DNA of 64,000 nucleotides from Planktothrix paucivesiculata PCC 9631 (GCF_900009265.2 NZ_LR735029.1:63394-127393); one strand, 5' to 3'; positions 19,379 to 29,778 are shown, numbered from the stretch's first letter. Notes: generated from the sequence alone by a model not told the origin. Translations and numbers: made by a program.

Positions 19379-19644
19379 TGATCGCTCCTTGTGTCCGTAA
19401 ATCGTTAACCTCGATTTATTGATGATACAGCTATTTTATTGATATTTTTATATCATTTGTAGAGCGGAATCTGATCTTGATCGCCCACAAATTTGATTAA
19501 ATTTTAGAATAGCTGCAAAATCAACTATGCTTACCATGTAATTTTGAATTTGTCAACATCTTTGAGATAGAGATATCTGAGTCTTAATGGTTTAATGGTA
19601 TATTTAAGTTAATCAATTGTGACTTTAAAAGGAGTATAAATTCT

Positions 19645-20247
19645 ATGTTCAGGTTGTATGAGTATTCCACCTCTGGAAATTGCTATAAAGTTCGTTTGCT
19701 GTTAACTCAACTGCATCTTCCCTTTGAACGTATTGAAATTGATATTGTCAAAGGAGAAAGTCGCACACCTGAATTTTTGAGGAAAAATTATAACGGACGA
19801 GTTCCCGTTTTAGAATTAGAAACCGGACAATTTTTAGCAGAATCAAATGCTATTTTATTTTATTTAAGTCAAGGAACACAGTTTTTTCCAGATCATCGCT
19901 TTGAACAAACTCAAGTGCTGCAATGGATGTTTTTTGAACAATATAGTCATGAACCTTATATTGCCACCTCCCGCTATTGGATCAAAATTTTAGGAAAAGC
20001 TCAGGACTATCAACAAGCATTAGAACAAAAACGTCAACCAGGTTATGCAGCCTTACAAGTTATGGAAAACCATTTAGAAACTCATCGTTTTTTTGTAGGC
20101 GATCGCTATACTATTGCCGATATCAGTTTATTTGCTTATACCCATGTTGCCGAAGAAGGAGGTTTTAAATTAACTTCATTTCCGGCTATTCAATCTTGGA
20201 TCAAACGGTTTATTGATCAAGGTAATTATATTTCTATTAATTCTTAA
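19645..20247 (+). CDS. Glutathione S-transferase family protein
   Basis: 200 residues; AGGAG (19631-19635) precedes the ATG. N-terminal thioredoxin-like domain (1-80) with Ser/Cys at the active-site region (STSGNCYKVRLLL), the cis-Pro NGRVPVLEL and the ESNAI motif that binds the glutathione gamma-glutamyl group. The C-terminal helical domain (90-200) contains the hydrophobic staple FVGDRYTIADISLFAYTHVA. Likely cytosolic detoxification or redox role; the substrate is not predictable. Stands alone upstream of cphA. Confidence 0.92.
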   Translation: MFRLYEYSTSGNCYKVRLLLTQLHLPFERIEIDIVKGESRTPEFLRKNYNGRVPVLELETGQFLAESNAILFYLSQGTQFFPDHRFEQTQVLQWMFFEQYSHEPYIATSRYWIKILGKAQDYQQALEQKRQPGYAALQVMENHLETHRFFVGDRYTIADISLFAYTHVAEEGGFKLTSFPAIQSWIKRFIDQGNYISINS

Positions 20248-20534
20248 AATAGCCAGAAAAAATTACTCCTATATGCTTCAGATATTGCAGGTAATTTTGT
20301 CCAAATAAAAACCAACATCAGCGTTTAAATAATCATAAATCAGTGAATTATTGCTAAAGGGACTTCCGAGGCTGATGATCAAGTTTTAACAGAATCTAAT
20401 ATTTTCCTTAAATTTTTGACAATTTACCCAACTTCAGGAATCTTGGTGTTTATATTGTCTGAAATTGTGGGATAATCCATCACGATGTTGACTGGCCGAA
20501 ATGACCGTATTCATCAGCTTAGGAGGGAATACCA

Positions 20535-23132
20535 ATGAAAATTATAAAAACTCAAACCCTATCAGGGCCTAATTTTTGGAGTATTGATGTTCACAATCTG
20601 ATTATTATTCATCTCGATTTAGAAAAGGATAATCGCTACACCCATGAAATTGTGGATTTCTCCGATGGACTTTGTGAGATTTTCCCCCATTTAACCCAAC
20701 CAAAATATCAAGATTTCCTGACAAATCTAAAAACTGGAATCTTGATCACGGATGTGATTCTACAACTTGTCCTAGAATTGCAAAGATTAGCCGGAATGCC
20801 CGTGGAATTTGGCTGTACCCGGGGGAGTTCCCAACCCGGAGTCCAGAGAGTTATCTTTGAATATAAAATCCCGGAAGCGGGACGCTATGCAGCTAGGGCG
20901 GCAGTAAGATTATGCCATCGTTTAATTGATCATGGATTTTATCGGGAAACCGAACTAAGACAGGATTTAGAAGACTTACAAGAAATTTTCTTAGCCGCTC
21001 AACTTGGCCCGACAACGGAAGCCATTGTTCAAGAAGCCGAAGCCCGTGGAATTCCCTGGAAAGAATTACCCGCCCGCCATGTTATTCAACTGGGTTATGG
21101 CAAACAACAACGACGAATTCAAGCCTCCCAAACCGATGGAACCAGTATTTTAGGCATTGAATTTGCTGGAGATAAAGAAGGTACAAAAACCCTCCTGGAT
21201 GCAGCCCGTTTACCCGTGCCCAAGGGAACCGTTATTGATAGTTTAGATGATTTAGAAAATGCTATTGATGATATTGGGGGATTTCCGATTGTTTTAAAAC
21301 CCCTAGACGGGAATCATGGTCGGGGAATTACCCTAGATATTCAAACTTGGCATGAGGCAGAAAAAGCCTATGCAATGGCTAAAAATGAATCAAAAATTGG
21401 GAGTATAATTGTTGAAAGATTCTATAAAGGAAATGACTATCGGGTATTAGTAGTTCAAGGAAAATTAGTGGCGGTTGCCCAACGAATTCCAGCCCATGTT
21501 ATCGGAGATGGTCGTTCAAATTTAGTGGAATTAGTCGAAGAAACCAACCTTGATCCCCGTCGAGGTAGTGGCCACGAAAATATGTTAACTCGGATTGAAA
21601 TTGATCGCAACAGTATTGATATTTTAAAACAACAGGGCTATCGCTTAGAAAGTGTTCCCAAAAAAGGAGAAATTTGTTACCTCAAAGCCACTGCTAATTT
21701 AAGTACGGGGGGGATTGCCATTGATAAAACCGATGAAATTCACCCAGAAAATATTTGGATTGCCGAACGCGCCGCCCAAATTATTGGCTTAGATATTGCT
21801 GGAATTGATATTACCGCCCCCGATATTAGTCGCCCCCTGCGAGAAGTGGACGGGGTGATTGTGGAAGTTAACGCCGCTCCCGGGTTACGGATGCACATTC
21901 AACCCAATGAAGGCACACCCAGGAACGTGGCAGTTCCGATTGTGGATATGCTCTATCCCCCCGGAACCTCCAGTCAGATTCCGATTACCGCCATTACCGG
22001 AACTAATGGTAAAACTACTACCACCCGTTTAATTGCCCATATTCTTAAAGAAACCAAAAAAGTTGTAGGTTTTACTACCACCGACGGGACTTATATCGGA
22101 GACTTTTTAGCAGAAGCCGGAGATAATACCGGGCCTCAAAGTGCCGCCTTAATTTTAAATGATCCGACCGTGGAACTGGCCGTATTAGAAGCCGCCCGGG
22201 GAGGGATTCTCCGGTCTGGATTGGGGTTTGCTCGCTGTGATGTGGGCGTGGTCTTGAATGTTTCCGAAGACCATATGGGGTTACAGGATATTAACACCGT
22301 CGAGGAGATGGCAGAGGTAAAAAGCGTTGTGGCCAGGGTGGCGAGTGAGTATGCGGTGTTAAATGCCGATGATCCTTTAGTGGTTGCCATGGCATCACAG
22401 GTAAAGGCGAAAGTGGCTTATTTTTCCATGAACCCCGATAACCCCATTGTGAGTCAACACATTGCTCAAGGAGGAGTGGCTGCGATTTATGAATCCGGTT
22501 ATTTATCCTTTTTAAAAGCAGATCAAATGATTCGGGTGGAACAGATGACTAATGTTCCCCTCACCTTACGGGGGTTAGCACCATTTATGATAGCCAATGC
22601 CCTCGCCGCCAGTTTAGCCGCCTATGTCCAGGGAGTCAGCATTGAGGAGATTAGTCAGGGGTTACGGACATTTCAGATGTCGGTGGAACAAACCCCCGGA
22701 CGGATGAATTTAATTCCCTATCAGTCCTTCCATGTTCTACTCGATTATGCCCATAACCGTGCTAGTTTTCAAGCGATTCTGGAGTTTGTTCGCAACTGGC
22801 CCGATGGTAAACGGATTGGGGTGGTCTGTGCCCCGGGAGACCGTCGCCCAGAAGACTTTATCGAATTAGGACGATTGGCTGCCCAAATGTTCGAGCGGAT
22901 TATTATTAAGGAAGACGAGGATAATCGCGGCTGTCCCCGGGGAGATGTGGCTAAATATATTGAAATTGGGGTTAAACAGGAAAATCCTGATTTTGATTAT
23001 GAGATTATTCTCGAAGAAGTAAAAGCGATTGAAACTGCTCTAGGTGAAGCAACTCCGGGTAGTCTGGTGGTGATTTTTCCCGAAGGTGTTAAGAAAGTTT
23101 TAGCTCTGCTTCAGTCCCATAATTGCCCTTAA
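20535..23132 (+). CDS. cphA: Cyanophycin synthetase
   Basis: Polymerises Asp and Arg into multi-L-arginyl-poly-L-aspartate, the nitrogen reserve of cyanobacteria, using ATP for each bond. 865 residues, normal for the family. Order: N-terminal domain (1-160) with GCTRGSSQPGVQRVIFEY, an ATP-grasp domain (~210-480; FPIVLKPLDGNHGRG, VEVNAAPGLRMH) that adds Asp, and a Mur-ligase-like domain (~487-865; P-loop TGTNGKTTTTRL, ARGGILRSGLGF, LLDYAHNRASF) that adds Arg. AGGAGG at 20521-20526 is an excellent ribosome-binding site. Cyanophycinase (cphB), frequently next to cphA, is not on either side here. Confidence 0.97.
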   Translation: MKIIKTQTLSGPNFWSIDVHNLIIIHLDLEKDNRYTHEIVDFSDGLCEIFPHLTQPKYQDFLTNLKTGILITDVILQLVLELQRLAGMPVEFGCTRGSSQPGVQRVIFEYKIPEAGRYAARAAVRLCHRLIDHGFYRETELRQDLEDLQEIFLAAQLGPTTEAIVQEAEARGIPWKELPARHVIQLGYGKQQRRIQASQTDGTSILGIEFAGDKEGTKTLLDAARLPVPKGTVIDSLDDLENAIDDIGGFPIVLKPLDGNHGRGITLDIQTWHEAEKAYAMAKNESKIGSIIVERFYKGNDYRVLVVQGKLVAVAQRIPAHVIGDGRSNLVELVEETNLDPRRGSGHENMLTRIEIDRNSIDILKQQGYRLESVPKKGEICYLKATANLSTGGIAIDKTDEIHPENIWIAERAAQIIGLDIAGIDITAPDISRPLREVDGVIVEVNAAPGLRMHIQPNEGTPRNVAVPIVDMLYPPGTSSQIPITAITGTNGKTTTTRLIAHILKETKKVVGFTTTDGTYIGDFLAEAGDNTGPQSAALILNDPTVELAVLEAARGGILRSGLGFARCDVGVVLNVSEDHMGLQDINTVEEMAEVKSVVARVASEYAVLNADDPLVVAMASQVKAKVAYFSMNPDNPIVSQHIAQGGVAAIYESGYLSFLKADQMIRVEQMTNVPLTLRGLAPFMIANALAASLAAYVQGVSIEEISQGLRTFQMSVEQTPGRMNLIPYQSFHVLLDYAHNRASFQAILEFVRNWPDGKRIGVVCAPGDRRPEDFIELGRLAAQMFERIIIKEDEDNRGCPRGDVAKYIEIGVKQENPDFDYEIILEEVKAIETALGEATPGSLVVIFPEGVKKVLALLQSHNCP

Positions 23133-23135
23133 TTC

Positions 23136-23183
23136 GTTGTTGGGCTTTAGCCCGCTAAATTCTTGGGCTTTAGCAGCAACAAC
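23136..23183. repeat. Double-hairpin repeat after cphA, possible terminator
   Basis: Outer arms GTTGTTG/CAACAAC enclose GGGCTTTAGCCC and a second GGGCTTTAGC segment. It begins 4 bases after the cphA stop, so the RNA hairpin may end or stabilise the cphA transcript; there is no long T run. A related element with the same GGGCTTTAGCCC core is at 61837-61880. Confidence 0.65.
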
Positions 23184-23264
23184 AAATAAAGATTAAAGGC
23201 AATTTCTGATAAAATGTTATAAAACTTAAAATTATCCGCAACTGAAATTAGCGGGAGGGTCAAG

Positions 23265-23576
23265 ATGGCATTATTCGGCTTGTTTGGCAAAAAAGGAGAT
23301 TCTAAACCCCCTGAAGAAACGGGCAGTGGTTTCTATCTGGAGGGTAATACGGCCCAAGGTCTGGGGGATGTGGATCGATTCAAGAATATGCCGGCGGTGA
23401 AAAAGACTTTCCCCGTTGAAGTTGAGGCCCCTAAATCCACCAAAGCAAAGCCACAGAGTTCTTCAACGGCTTCTAATTCGGTGACGGAGGAACCATCTAG
23501 CAAGAGTGAACGCCGTCGGGCTGACAGCAGCATGGATATGTATCGGAATCTTGCCCGGGAAATCAAAAAACCGTAA
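23265..23576 (+). CDS. Small conserved cyanobacterial protein, unknown
   Basis: 103 residues. GGGAGG lies 9-14 bases before the ATG. Short Gly/Phe-rich start (MALFGLFGKKGDS), a middle patch (GSGFYLEGNTAQGLGD), a Ser/Thr/Lys-rich disordered stretch, and a conserved-looking C-terminal helix (DSSMDMYRNLAREIKKP). No membrane segment or catalytic motif. Codon use resembles its neighbours and the ribosome-binding site is good, so the gene is real. Function unknown. Confidence 0.75.
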   Translation: MALFGLFGKKGDSKPPEETGSGFYLEGNTAQGLGDVDRFKNMPAVKKTFPVEVEAPKSTKAKPQSSSTASNSVTEEPSSKSERRRADSSMDMYRNLAREIKKP

Positions 23577-23599
23577 CCTCGAGCTAAAAGCAATTTAAC

Positions 23600-23700
23600 A
23601 GGACTTACGCACGCGAGGTCAGAAACCGGGTTTCTTGTTAGATATCTAGTGAAAAACCTTCATATTTTCCCTAGAAACCCGGTTTCTTTACGTAAGCCCT
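23600..23700. repeat. Inverted-repeat element (MITE-like), copy B
   Basis: Left end AGGACTTACGCA; right end TACGTAAGCCCT has two mismatches to the family. Inner arms GAAACCGGGTTTC and GAAACCCGGTTTC form a long hairpin. Starts 24 bases after the preceding stop codon. Confidence 0.85.
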
Positions 23701-23936
23701 ATTTGACTTTTAATAGGGTTTGGAATAGTAATAGTGGCGTTAACAACTCCTCTAGCTATTGTTCTAAACCCTATTTTAATTTTATGGGAGAGAAATTCCC
23801 CCTAGAGCAGTGTAATAATCGATACAAACAATAGGGCAATAAGTTTAGACAATTGAGATATAGGGAATCAAGATTAGTCTTTGTTGAGTTAATTCAAGGA
23901 CATAATCAATTATTAGCAAGTGAGGAAGGGTTAGCC

Positions 23937-25406
23937 ATGATTAAACTTGATGATTATTTTAATCTCGATGAAATTCATGCAGTTCAAAATATTAGTGCAG
24001 CAATCATTAATCTCAGTGGTCGTCAACGAATGTTATCTCAACGAATTGCTTTATTTTGTTTGAGGTTAGTTAATCATAAAAATTTAGGGGAAAGAGAGCA
24101 GATTATCAGGATTTTACAAGAGAATCTCCACAGTTTTGAGGAATCTCATCAAATGTTAATTTCCGGTCAGTTTAATCACAGTTTAAAATCTACTCTATCC
24201 TCAGACATTCATAAAATATATTATCTACCTCCCCATAATCTGGATCAACAGGTTCGCGATTATATTACTGCCGCTAAATCTTTGTTAAATACACCAGATC
24301 AGAATTTGGGACTGGATAATTTGGATCTGAATTTAATTTTAAAATCGGCTTCGGGTCAATTATTAGATGCTTTAGATGCTGTAGTCAGTCAATATCAGCT
24401 TGAAAGCGAGGCAGAACAATTAGAACTAGAAAATCAGCAAATTTTCTTGTATAAAAAAAGCTGTGAAACTACTGCGATCGCCTATGCTCAAGCCCAACAA
24501 CTCTCTCATACTTTAAAACAACTCAAAGAAACCCAAGCGCAGATGTTCCATCAGGAAAAAATGGCTTCTTTAGGTCAACTGATTGCCAGTTTAGCCCATG
24601 AAATTAATAATCCTGTTAACTGTATTTATGGAAATATTAATTGTATTGATAACTATATTCAAGATTTAATTTATGTCCTGCGACTGTATCAAAAACAATG
24701 TCCTCAACCCATTTCCGAGATTACAAGTTATATGCAAGGAGTAAGTTTGGATTTTGTGATTGAGGATTTACCGGAAGTTTTCAACTCCGTAAAAATATCT
24801 GCGGATCGGATTTTTGAAATTGCCCGATCCCTGAGAAATTTTTCGAGGAAAGATGAATTAACCGTAAAACCGATTAATTTACATGAAGGGTTAGAAAGTA
24901 CATTATTAATTTTAAAAAGTCGGTTAAAGGCAAAATCTAATCGCCCGGAAATTATGATTCAAAAGGACTATGGAAATTTGCCTTTAGTTGAATGTTATGG
25001 GGGTAAAATTAATCAGGTATTTATGAATCTTTTAGGTAATGCAATTGATGCTTTGGAAGAAGCGACAGCAAAATGGCAAAATGGTCAGGAAACTCCTATA
25101 ATTCATATTGAAACAGAACTGATCCAACCCGATAGAGTTAGGGTAAAAATTACCGATAATGGGTTAGGAATGGATGGGGATGTAAAAATGCGGCTATTTG
25201 AACAGTTTTTTACAACAAAAGCCATCGGAAAAGGTACGGGACTCGGACTATTTATTAGCCGTGAAATTCTTGAAGATTATCACGAAGGAATGCTATCATT
25301 TCAATCTGAATTGGGAAAAGGAACCGAATTTATGATCACAATTCCAATTCAATTTTATTCGCCCGCATCCCTAAATTGTTGCCTGGATTCTATGACCTGT
25401 TCTTAA
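23937..25406 (+). CDS. Soluble sensor histidine kinase with PilJ/NarX-like sensor region
   Basis: 489 residues from ATG at 23937, chosen because GAGGAAGGG lies just upstream; an in-frame TTG at 23853 would add 28 residues. The N-terminus (~15-75; ISAAIINLSGRQRMLSQRIALF) matches the type IV pili/NarX sensor helix pattern (LSGRQRMLSQR), but no transmembrane helix is present. A linker coiled coil leads to the HisKA box, His221 in SLAHEINNP, and an HATPase with N box NLLGNAIDAL, G1 DNGLGMD and G2 GKGTGLGL. It autophosphorylates and should pass phosphate to a response regulator, none of which is adjacent (orphan kinase). Stimulus unknown. Confidence 0.9.
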   Translation: MIKLDDYFNLDEIHAVQNISAAIINLSGRQRMLSQRIALFCLRLVNHKNLGEREQIIRILQENLHSFEESHQMLISGQFNHSLKSTLSSDIHKIYYLPPHNLDQQVRDYITAAKSLLNTPDQNLGLDNLDLNLILKSASGQLLDALDAVVSQYQLESEAEQLELENQQIFLYKKSCETTAIAYAQAQQLSHTLKQLKETQAQMFHQEKMASLGQLIASLAHEINNPVNCIYGNINCIDNYIQDLIYVLRLYQKQCPQPISEITSYMQGVSLDFVIEDLPEVFNSVKISADRIFEIARSLRNFSRKDELTVKPINLHEGLESTLLILKSRLKAKSNRPEIMIQKDYGNLPLVECYGGKINQVFMNLLGNAIDALEEATAKWQNGQETPIIHIETELIQPDRVRVKITDNGLGMDGDVKMRLFEQFFTTKAIGKGTGLGLFISREILEDYHEGMLSFQSELGKGTEFMITIPIQFYSPASLNCCLDSMTCS

Positions 25407-25449
25407 CTGAAATAGATATAATTGTTTAAGGGATTGGCGATCGCCAAAT

Positions 25450-26628
25450 TCAGCGACTTGGGTTTGGGGTTGACCGATGATCAGCTAAAGAAATCACCTG
25501 GGCTTGGTTTTCTTCCCTAGCAACCCGAATCAGTAACCCCGCTAAAGCTAAACTAGCAATCATAGAACTTCCCCCATAACTAAATAGGGGTAAAGGTAAA
25601 CCCGTTGTGGGTAAAACACCCGTTGCTACCCCAATATTTAATAAAGATTGTCCCACCATCACCACCATCACCCCAATCGCAATTAATTGATGTTCAATTT
25701 GTCGAGCTTTCATCGCCACCTGTAGGGCTAAAGTTCCATAAGTTGCTAACAATAATAAAAATAATATTCCCCCAATAAAGCCAAATTCTTCCGCATAAAC
25801 CGAGAAAATAAAATCACTATATTGAATCGGTAAATAATATAATTTTTGGTGAGACAATCCTAATCCCGTACCCCACAATCCACCGGAACCCACCGCCAAA
25901 AGACTTTGAACTAACTGATATCCGTCTCCCATCGGATCAACCCAAGGATCTAAAAAAGATAAAATTCGTCGTCTTTGATATTCTTTAATAGTAACACTTA
26001 AAATAGCTAAAAATACCCCCCCTAAAGCCGTTCCTCCTAAATAGGAAAAAGGCAGTCCCGCCGCTAAAGCTACTAACCAAATAGTCATCCCACACAGGGC
26101 GGTGGTACTGAGATTCGGTTGGGCAAGAATCGATAATAAAACGATCCCAAAAATTCCCAACCAAATCAACCGAATTTGCCAATTTAAACGATACCAATTG
26201 CCAAAAAAACGCGCACTTTGTAAGACTAAAAATGGCTTCATTAACTCCGAAGGTTGAATCGGAATCGGCCCAATAGAAATCCAACGAGTAGCCCCATTAA
26301 TAGTAGTTCCTAACCCGGGAACTAAAGTCAGAAACAATAATCCCAGAACAATTAAAACCCCCCATTGGGCAATTTTTAACCAAAATTTCAGGGAAGATTG
26401 AACAATAAAACTAAACCCGACTAAACCTACGGCTGTCCAAATTAATTGACGTTTAAAATAATATAATCCATCTCCCTGTTCGGCGTAGGCGATGGGATAG
26501 GAGGCAGAAAACATCACAATTAAGCCAATGAATAACCAGAGAAAGGTAATCCCCCGTAACCATCGGGCTGACCTTGACCAATGGGTCACAGAAGATGCTG
26601 AAAAAGGGAAAAATTGCCGTAAGTTCAT
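25450..26628 (-). CDS. ftsW: FtsW/RodA SEDS-family peptidoglycan glycosyltransferase, FtsW-like
   Basis: 392 residues with ~10 membrane helices. SEDS polymerases build septal (FtsW) or lateral (RodA) peptidoglycan from lipid II. Diagnostic stretches: NGATRWISIGPIPIQPSEL, the catalytic-loop region with FLDPWVDPMGDGYQLVQSL, GTGLGLSHQKLYYLPIQYSD, FIFSVYAEEFGFIGG and the C-terminal LPLPLFSYGGSS. The short N-terminus and the YLPIQYSDFIFSVYAEE signature favour FtsW over RodA. Downstream of tkt on the same strand but separated by a terminator, so probably its own unit. Confidence 0.93.
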   Translation of the reverse strand: MNLRQFFPFSASSVTHWSRSARWLRGITFLWLFIGLIVMFSASYPIAYAEQGDGLYYFKRQLIWTAVGLVGFSFIVQSSLKFWLKIAQWGVLIVLGLLFLTLVPGLGTTINGATRWISIGPIPIQPSELMKPFLVLQSARFFGNWYRLNWQIRLIWLGIFGIVLLSILAQPNLSTTALCGMTIWLVALAAGLPFSYLGGTALGGVFLAILSVTIKEYQRRRILSFLDPWVDPMGDGYQLVQSLLAVGSGGLWGTGLGLSHQKLYYLPIQYSDFIFSVYAEEFGFIGGILFLLLLATYGTLALQVAMKARQIEHQLIAIGVMVVMVGQSLLNIGVATGVLPTTGLPLPLFSYGGSSMIASLALAGLLIRVAREENQAQVISLADHRSTPNPSR

Positions 26629-26642
26629 CCCAAAAGTATAAC

Positions 26643-26700
26643 TGTAATTGTTAATTCTTAACTCGTAATTCCTAATTCGTAATTCATAATTCCTAATTTA
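26643..26700. repeat. Degenerate heptamer tandem repeat (TAATTC-type)
   Basis: A run of TAATTC/CGTAATTC-like units. It is the reverse complement of the AATTACG heptamer at 30288-30319 and lies in the 136-base gap between ftsW and tkt. It fits the short tandemly repeated repetitive sequences described in filamentous cyanobacteria. Confidence 0.65.
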
Positions 26701-26718
26701 TTTCCACCTCACAAAATT

Positions 26719-26745
26719 AAAAAGGCAGGTCTAGCCCACCTTTTT
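26719..26745 (-). terminator. Hairpin terminator after tkt
   Basis: On the minus strand AAAAAGG...CCTTTTT forms a short stem ending in a T run, 20 bases after the tkt stop. The A/T tails on both sides would also let it work on the opposite strand. Confidence 0.65.
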
Positions 26746-26764
26746 AATCAAATTAAATTCCGAT

Positions 26765-28771
26765 TTAACCTAATAACGCTTTCGCTTTAGCCAAAACATT
26801 ATCAACGGTGTAGCCGAATTTCTCCATCAACACACCACCTGGGGCTGAAGCACCAAAGGTATCAATACCGATGATGTCGCCTTCGCTACCCGTGTAACGT
26901 TCCCAACCGAAACTGCAACCCGCTTCCACAGCCAGACGTTTGGTAACTGCTTTCGGTAACACAGATTCTTTGTAAGCAGCATCTTGTTCTTCAAACAGTT
27001 CCCAACAGGGCATAGAAACCACCCGAACTTTTGTTCCGGCTTGGGTTAATTTTTCGGCCGCTTCCACACACAGAGACACTTCGCTTCCAGTTCCGATCAG
27101 AATTAAATCAGGAGTCCCGTCACTATCGGACAGAACATAAGCCCCTTTGCTGACCACATCAATCGAACTACCGTTCAAATTCGGTAATGCTTGACGAGTT
27201 AAAGCTATCAATGTGGGGCGATGACGATTTTCCACGGCGATTTTATATGCACCAGAGGTTTCGTTACCATCGGCCGGACGCATTACCAACAAGTTAGGAA
27301 TCACCCGCAAGGAGGCAATGGTTTCCACAGGTTGGTGAGTGGGGCCATCTTCCCCAAGGGCGATGGAGTCGTGGGTCATCACATAAATCACACCGACTTC
27401 TGATAACGCCGATAAACGAATCGCCGCCCGCATATAGTCAGCAAAGACTAAGAAGGTTGCACAATAGGGAATTAATCCCGAACCATGCAAGCCAATCCCA
27501 TTACAAATTGCCCCCATTCCGTGTTCCCGAACACCGAAACGCAGGTTACGATTTTGATATTGTCCTTTTTGGAAATTACCAAAACCCTTAATCTCCGTTA
27601 AGTTGGAGTGGGTTAAGTCCGCCGAACCCCCAATTAATTCGGGAATAGCCGGAGCTAGGGCATTCAAACAGCCTTCAGAATATTGGCGAGTGGCTTTACC
27701 TTTTTCTGCGGGAGTGAATGTCGGTAGGGATTTTTCCCAACCTTCGGGGAGTATTCCACTGGTGCGGCGTTCAAATTCCGCGGCTTCTTGGGGATATTTG
27801 GCTTTATAATCTTCCCAAGTTTTATTCCATTCGGTTTCCAGATTAGCCCCACGTTCAACGGCTTTGCGGGTATGGGCTAAGGCATCTTCAGGAACTTCAA
27901 AGGGTTCATAGTTCCAACCCAGGTTTTTCCGAGTCGCGGCGACTTCATCCGTACCCAAGGCAGCCCCGTGAACTCCAGCAGTATTTTGTTTATTAGGAGA
28001 ACCGTAACCAATGATGGTGGTGACTTTAATGAAAGTGGGTTTATCGGTGACAGCCTTGGCTTTAGCAATGGCGTCGGCGATACCATCTAAGTCGGTATTC
28101 CCATTTTCAACGTGCAGAACGTGCCAGCCATAGGCTTCAAACCGTTTGCTCACATCTTCGGTAAAGGAAATCTCGGTATTTCCATCAATGGAAATATGGT
28201 TATCGTCATAAAGGGCAATTAATTTACCCAGTCCCAGGTGTCCAGCTAAGGAACAGGCTTCACCAGAAACCCCTTCCATGTTGCAACCATCACCCAGGAT
28301 GACATAAGTATAGTGGTCTACCAGTGTAGAATCCGGTTTATTGAAGGTCGCCGCCATGTGAGCTTCGGCCATGGCTAACCCAACGCCATTGGCAATCCCT
28401 TGACCCAAGGGGCCAGTTGTGACTTCCACACCCAAGGTTTCAAAGTTCTCCGGGTGACCAGGAGTCACAGAACCCCACTGACGGAATTGTTTAATATCAT
28501 CTAAACTGACGCTATCATATCCCGTTAAATAAAGTAGGGCATACTGCAACATACAGCCATGACCCGCCGACAGTACGAAGCGATCGCGGTTATACCATTT
28601 AGGATTTTTGGGATTGAACCGCATAAACCGATCCCACAACACAAAGGCCATGGGCGCGGCACCCATGGGGAGTCCTGGGTGGCCGGATTTAGCTTTTTCT
28701 ACCGCATCAATAGCTAGGAAGCGAATCGAATTAATGCAAAGTTCTTCAAGTGATTGGGCTGCAAAAACCAT
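26765..28771 (-). CDS. tkt: Transketolase
   Basis: Thiamine-diphosphate enzyme moving two-carbon units between sugar phosphates in the Calvin cycle and pentose phosphate pathway. 668 residues from ATG at 28771 ([18 protein letters not shown]), the family length; the frame stays open 46 codons further upstream to 28909, but that part looks like untranslated leader. Motifs: [16 protein letters not shown], the ThDP/Mg motif [18 protein letters not shown] ... [22 protein letters not shown] in the pyrimidine-binding domain, and the C-terminal domain [19 protein letters not shown] perfect TTGACA occurs about 195 bases upstream. Confidence 0.97.
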   Translation of the reverse strand: MVFAAQSLEELCINSIRFLAIDAVEKAKSGHPGLPMGAAPMAFVLWDRFMRFNPKNPKWYNRDRFVLSAGHGCMLQYALLYLTGYDSVSLDDIKQFRQWGSVTPGHPENFETLGVEVTTGPLGQGIANGVGLAMAEAHMAATFNKPDSTLVDHYTYVILGDGCNMEGVSGEACSLAGHLGLGKLIALYDDNHISIDGNTEISFTEDVSKRFEAYGWHVLHVENGNTDLDGIADAIAKAKAVTDKPTFIKVTTIIGYGSPNKQNTAGVHGAALGTDEVAATRKNLGWNYEPFEVPEDALAHTRKAVERGANLETEWNKTWEDYKAKYPQEAAEFERRTSGILPEGWEKSLPTFTPAEKGKATRQYSEGCLNALAPAIPELIGGSADLTHSNLTEIKGFGNFQKGQYQNRNLRFGVREHGMGAICNGIGLHGSGLIPYCATFLVFADYMRAAIRLSALSEVGVIYVMTHDSIALGEDGPTHQPVETIASLRVIPNLLVMRPADGNETSGAYKIAVENRHRPTLIALTRQALPNLNGSSIDVVSKGAYVLSDSDGTPDLILIGTGSEVSLCVEAAEKLTQAGTKVRVVSMPCWELFEEQDAAYKESVLPKAVTKRLAVEAGCSFGWERYTGSEGDIIGIDTFGASAPGGVLMEKFGYTVDNVLAKAKALLG

Positions 28772-29166
28772 AATTATGTTATCTGTAGACTTTAGTGAGT
28801 GCGTGAGCGCGGATTGTATAGATATAGATTCTATGCCATAAGTCGCTCTGGAATTACCCTTAGACCGCATCACAATCATCTCACCACTTGGGACACGCAA
28901 GCAACCCAATTCTTAATTTTCTGTCTAAAGTTGATCATTCAGCTAGAGCATAAGAGGTGAATTTTGTCAACCAATTAGCATCCGGCCTACGATATTTGGT
29001 TCAAGAACGCTTCTAAATTCCTACAATTGTATATTAAAGAAGGTTTCTGAAAAAATCATAAGTTAAAACACCAAACCCTATTTCTTTCAGGTAAATGTTT
29101 GATTTTCTTTTTGTTTTTTCTGTAAATCCTGCCTGATTTCTGTGATCTCCCCTTTCCTGAATTATT
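28772..29166. other. Intergenic region, tkt leader and promoter side
   Basis: 395 bases between the divergently positioned tkt 5' end and the 3' end of the 2Fe-2S protein gene. It contains an open but probably untranslated extension of the tkt frame to 28909 and the promoter candidate at 28942-28970. I see no RNA gene or other coding sequence. Confidence 0.5.
28942..28970 (-). promoter_or_regulatory. Candidate tkt promoter
   Basis: Minus strand TTGACA (28970-28965), 17-base spacer, then TCTAGC (28947-28942). The -35 is a perfect match; the -10 matches 3 of 6. Position relative to tkt (~170 bases from the ATG) is plausible for a long leader. Confidence 0.35.
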
Positions 29167-29778
29167 TTAAAAATGTTGCTCAACTAATCCTGGAATTTTG
29201 TGGATTTCAACTTTATTATAATGGGTCTTATCCGGTAACATTACAATATTAGGGCCAGACTTACATTTTTTCAGACATCCTGTTTTTTGAATAGTTACCC
29301 GATCTTCTAGTCCCCGTTGGATTAACTCTTGTTTTAATAACGCACAAACCTGATCGCTTCCCCGTTTACGACAATCGGATTTTTGACAAATTAGGATTTT
29401 TGCTGGTCTAACCGGAGATAGTTGTGCAGGTTCAGAACTAATAAAATCTGAGGAGATTTGATCATCTTGATCAGTCTTTTCCTTGATTGAAGATGATCGG
29501 GTTAGAGTGGATAGGGGTTCTGAATTGGAAAGCACCCGCGTCGCTTTTAACTTAATTTTTCCGGTTTTAAAATCTTGTTTTTTCCGACCTGTAACCTTGA
29601 CTTGATAACCCGGTGCTAAATCAGAAATTCCGGTGATTCTGGCTTGTTTGGAAATTTCAATCAATAATAATCCCAAAGAAGTCATCAGGGTAATAACTTT
29701 AGGTTTTCCATCTTTAATCCCAACATTTTGGATCGTTCCAGTCAGATTGAATTCCGTATTTAATGAATGGGTTGACAT
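29167..29778 (-). CDS. OB-like plus thioredoxin-fold [2Fe-2S] ferredoxin domain protein
   Basis: 203 residues. N-terminal ~1-85 (FNLTGTIQNVGIKDGKPKVI ... GYQVKVTGRKK) looks like a small beta-barrel or OB domain; a Ser-rich linker follows; the C-terminal ~125-203 is a thioredoxin-like [2Fe-2S] domain with Cys131 and Cys136 (CQKSDC) and Cys168 and Cys172 (TGCLKKC), followed by KSGPNIVMLPD. Such domains occur in HoxE/NuoE-type subunits and as stand-alone ferredoxins. No hydrogenase or NDH gene is adjacent, so the partner is unknown; electron transfer or sensing is inferred. Confidence 0.82.
   Translation of the reverse strand: MSTHSLNTEFNLTGTIQNVGIKDGKPKVITLMTSLGLLLIEISKQARITGISDLAPGYQVKVTGRKKQDFKTGKIKLKATRVLSNSEPLSTLTRSSSIKEKTDQDDQISSDFISSEPAQLSPVRPAKILICQKSDCRKRGSDQVCALLKQELIQRGLEDRVTIQKTGCLKKCKSGPNIVMLPDKTHYNKVEIHKIPGLVEQHF

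Noticed and set aside
28772..28909. 46-residue N-terminal extension of transketolase
   Set aside because: Transketolases start at about [11 protein letters not shown]; the extension has no family similarity and reads like a leader.
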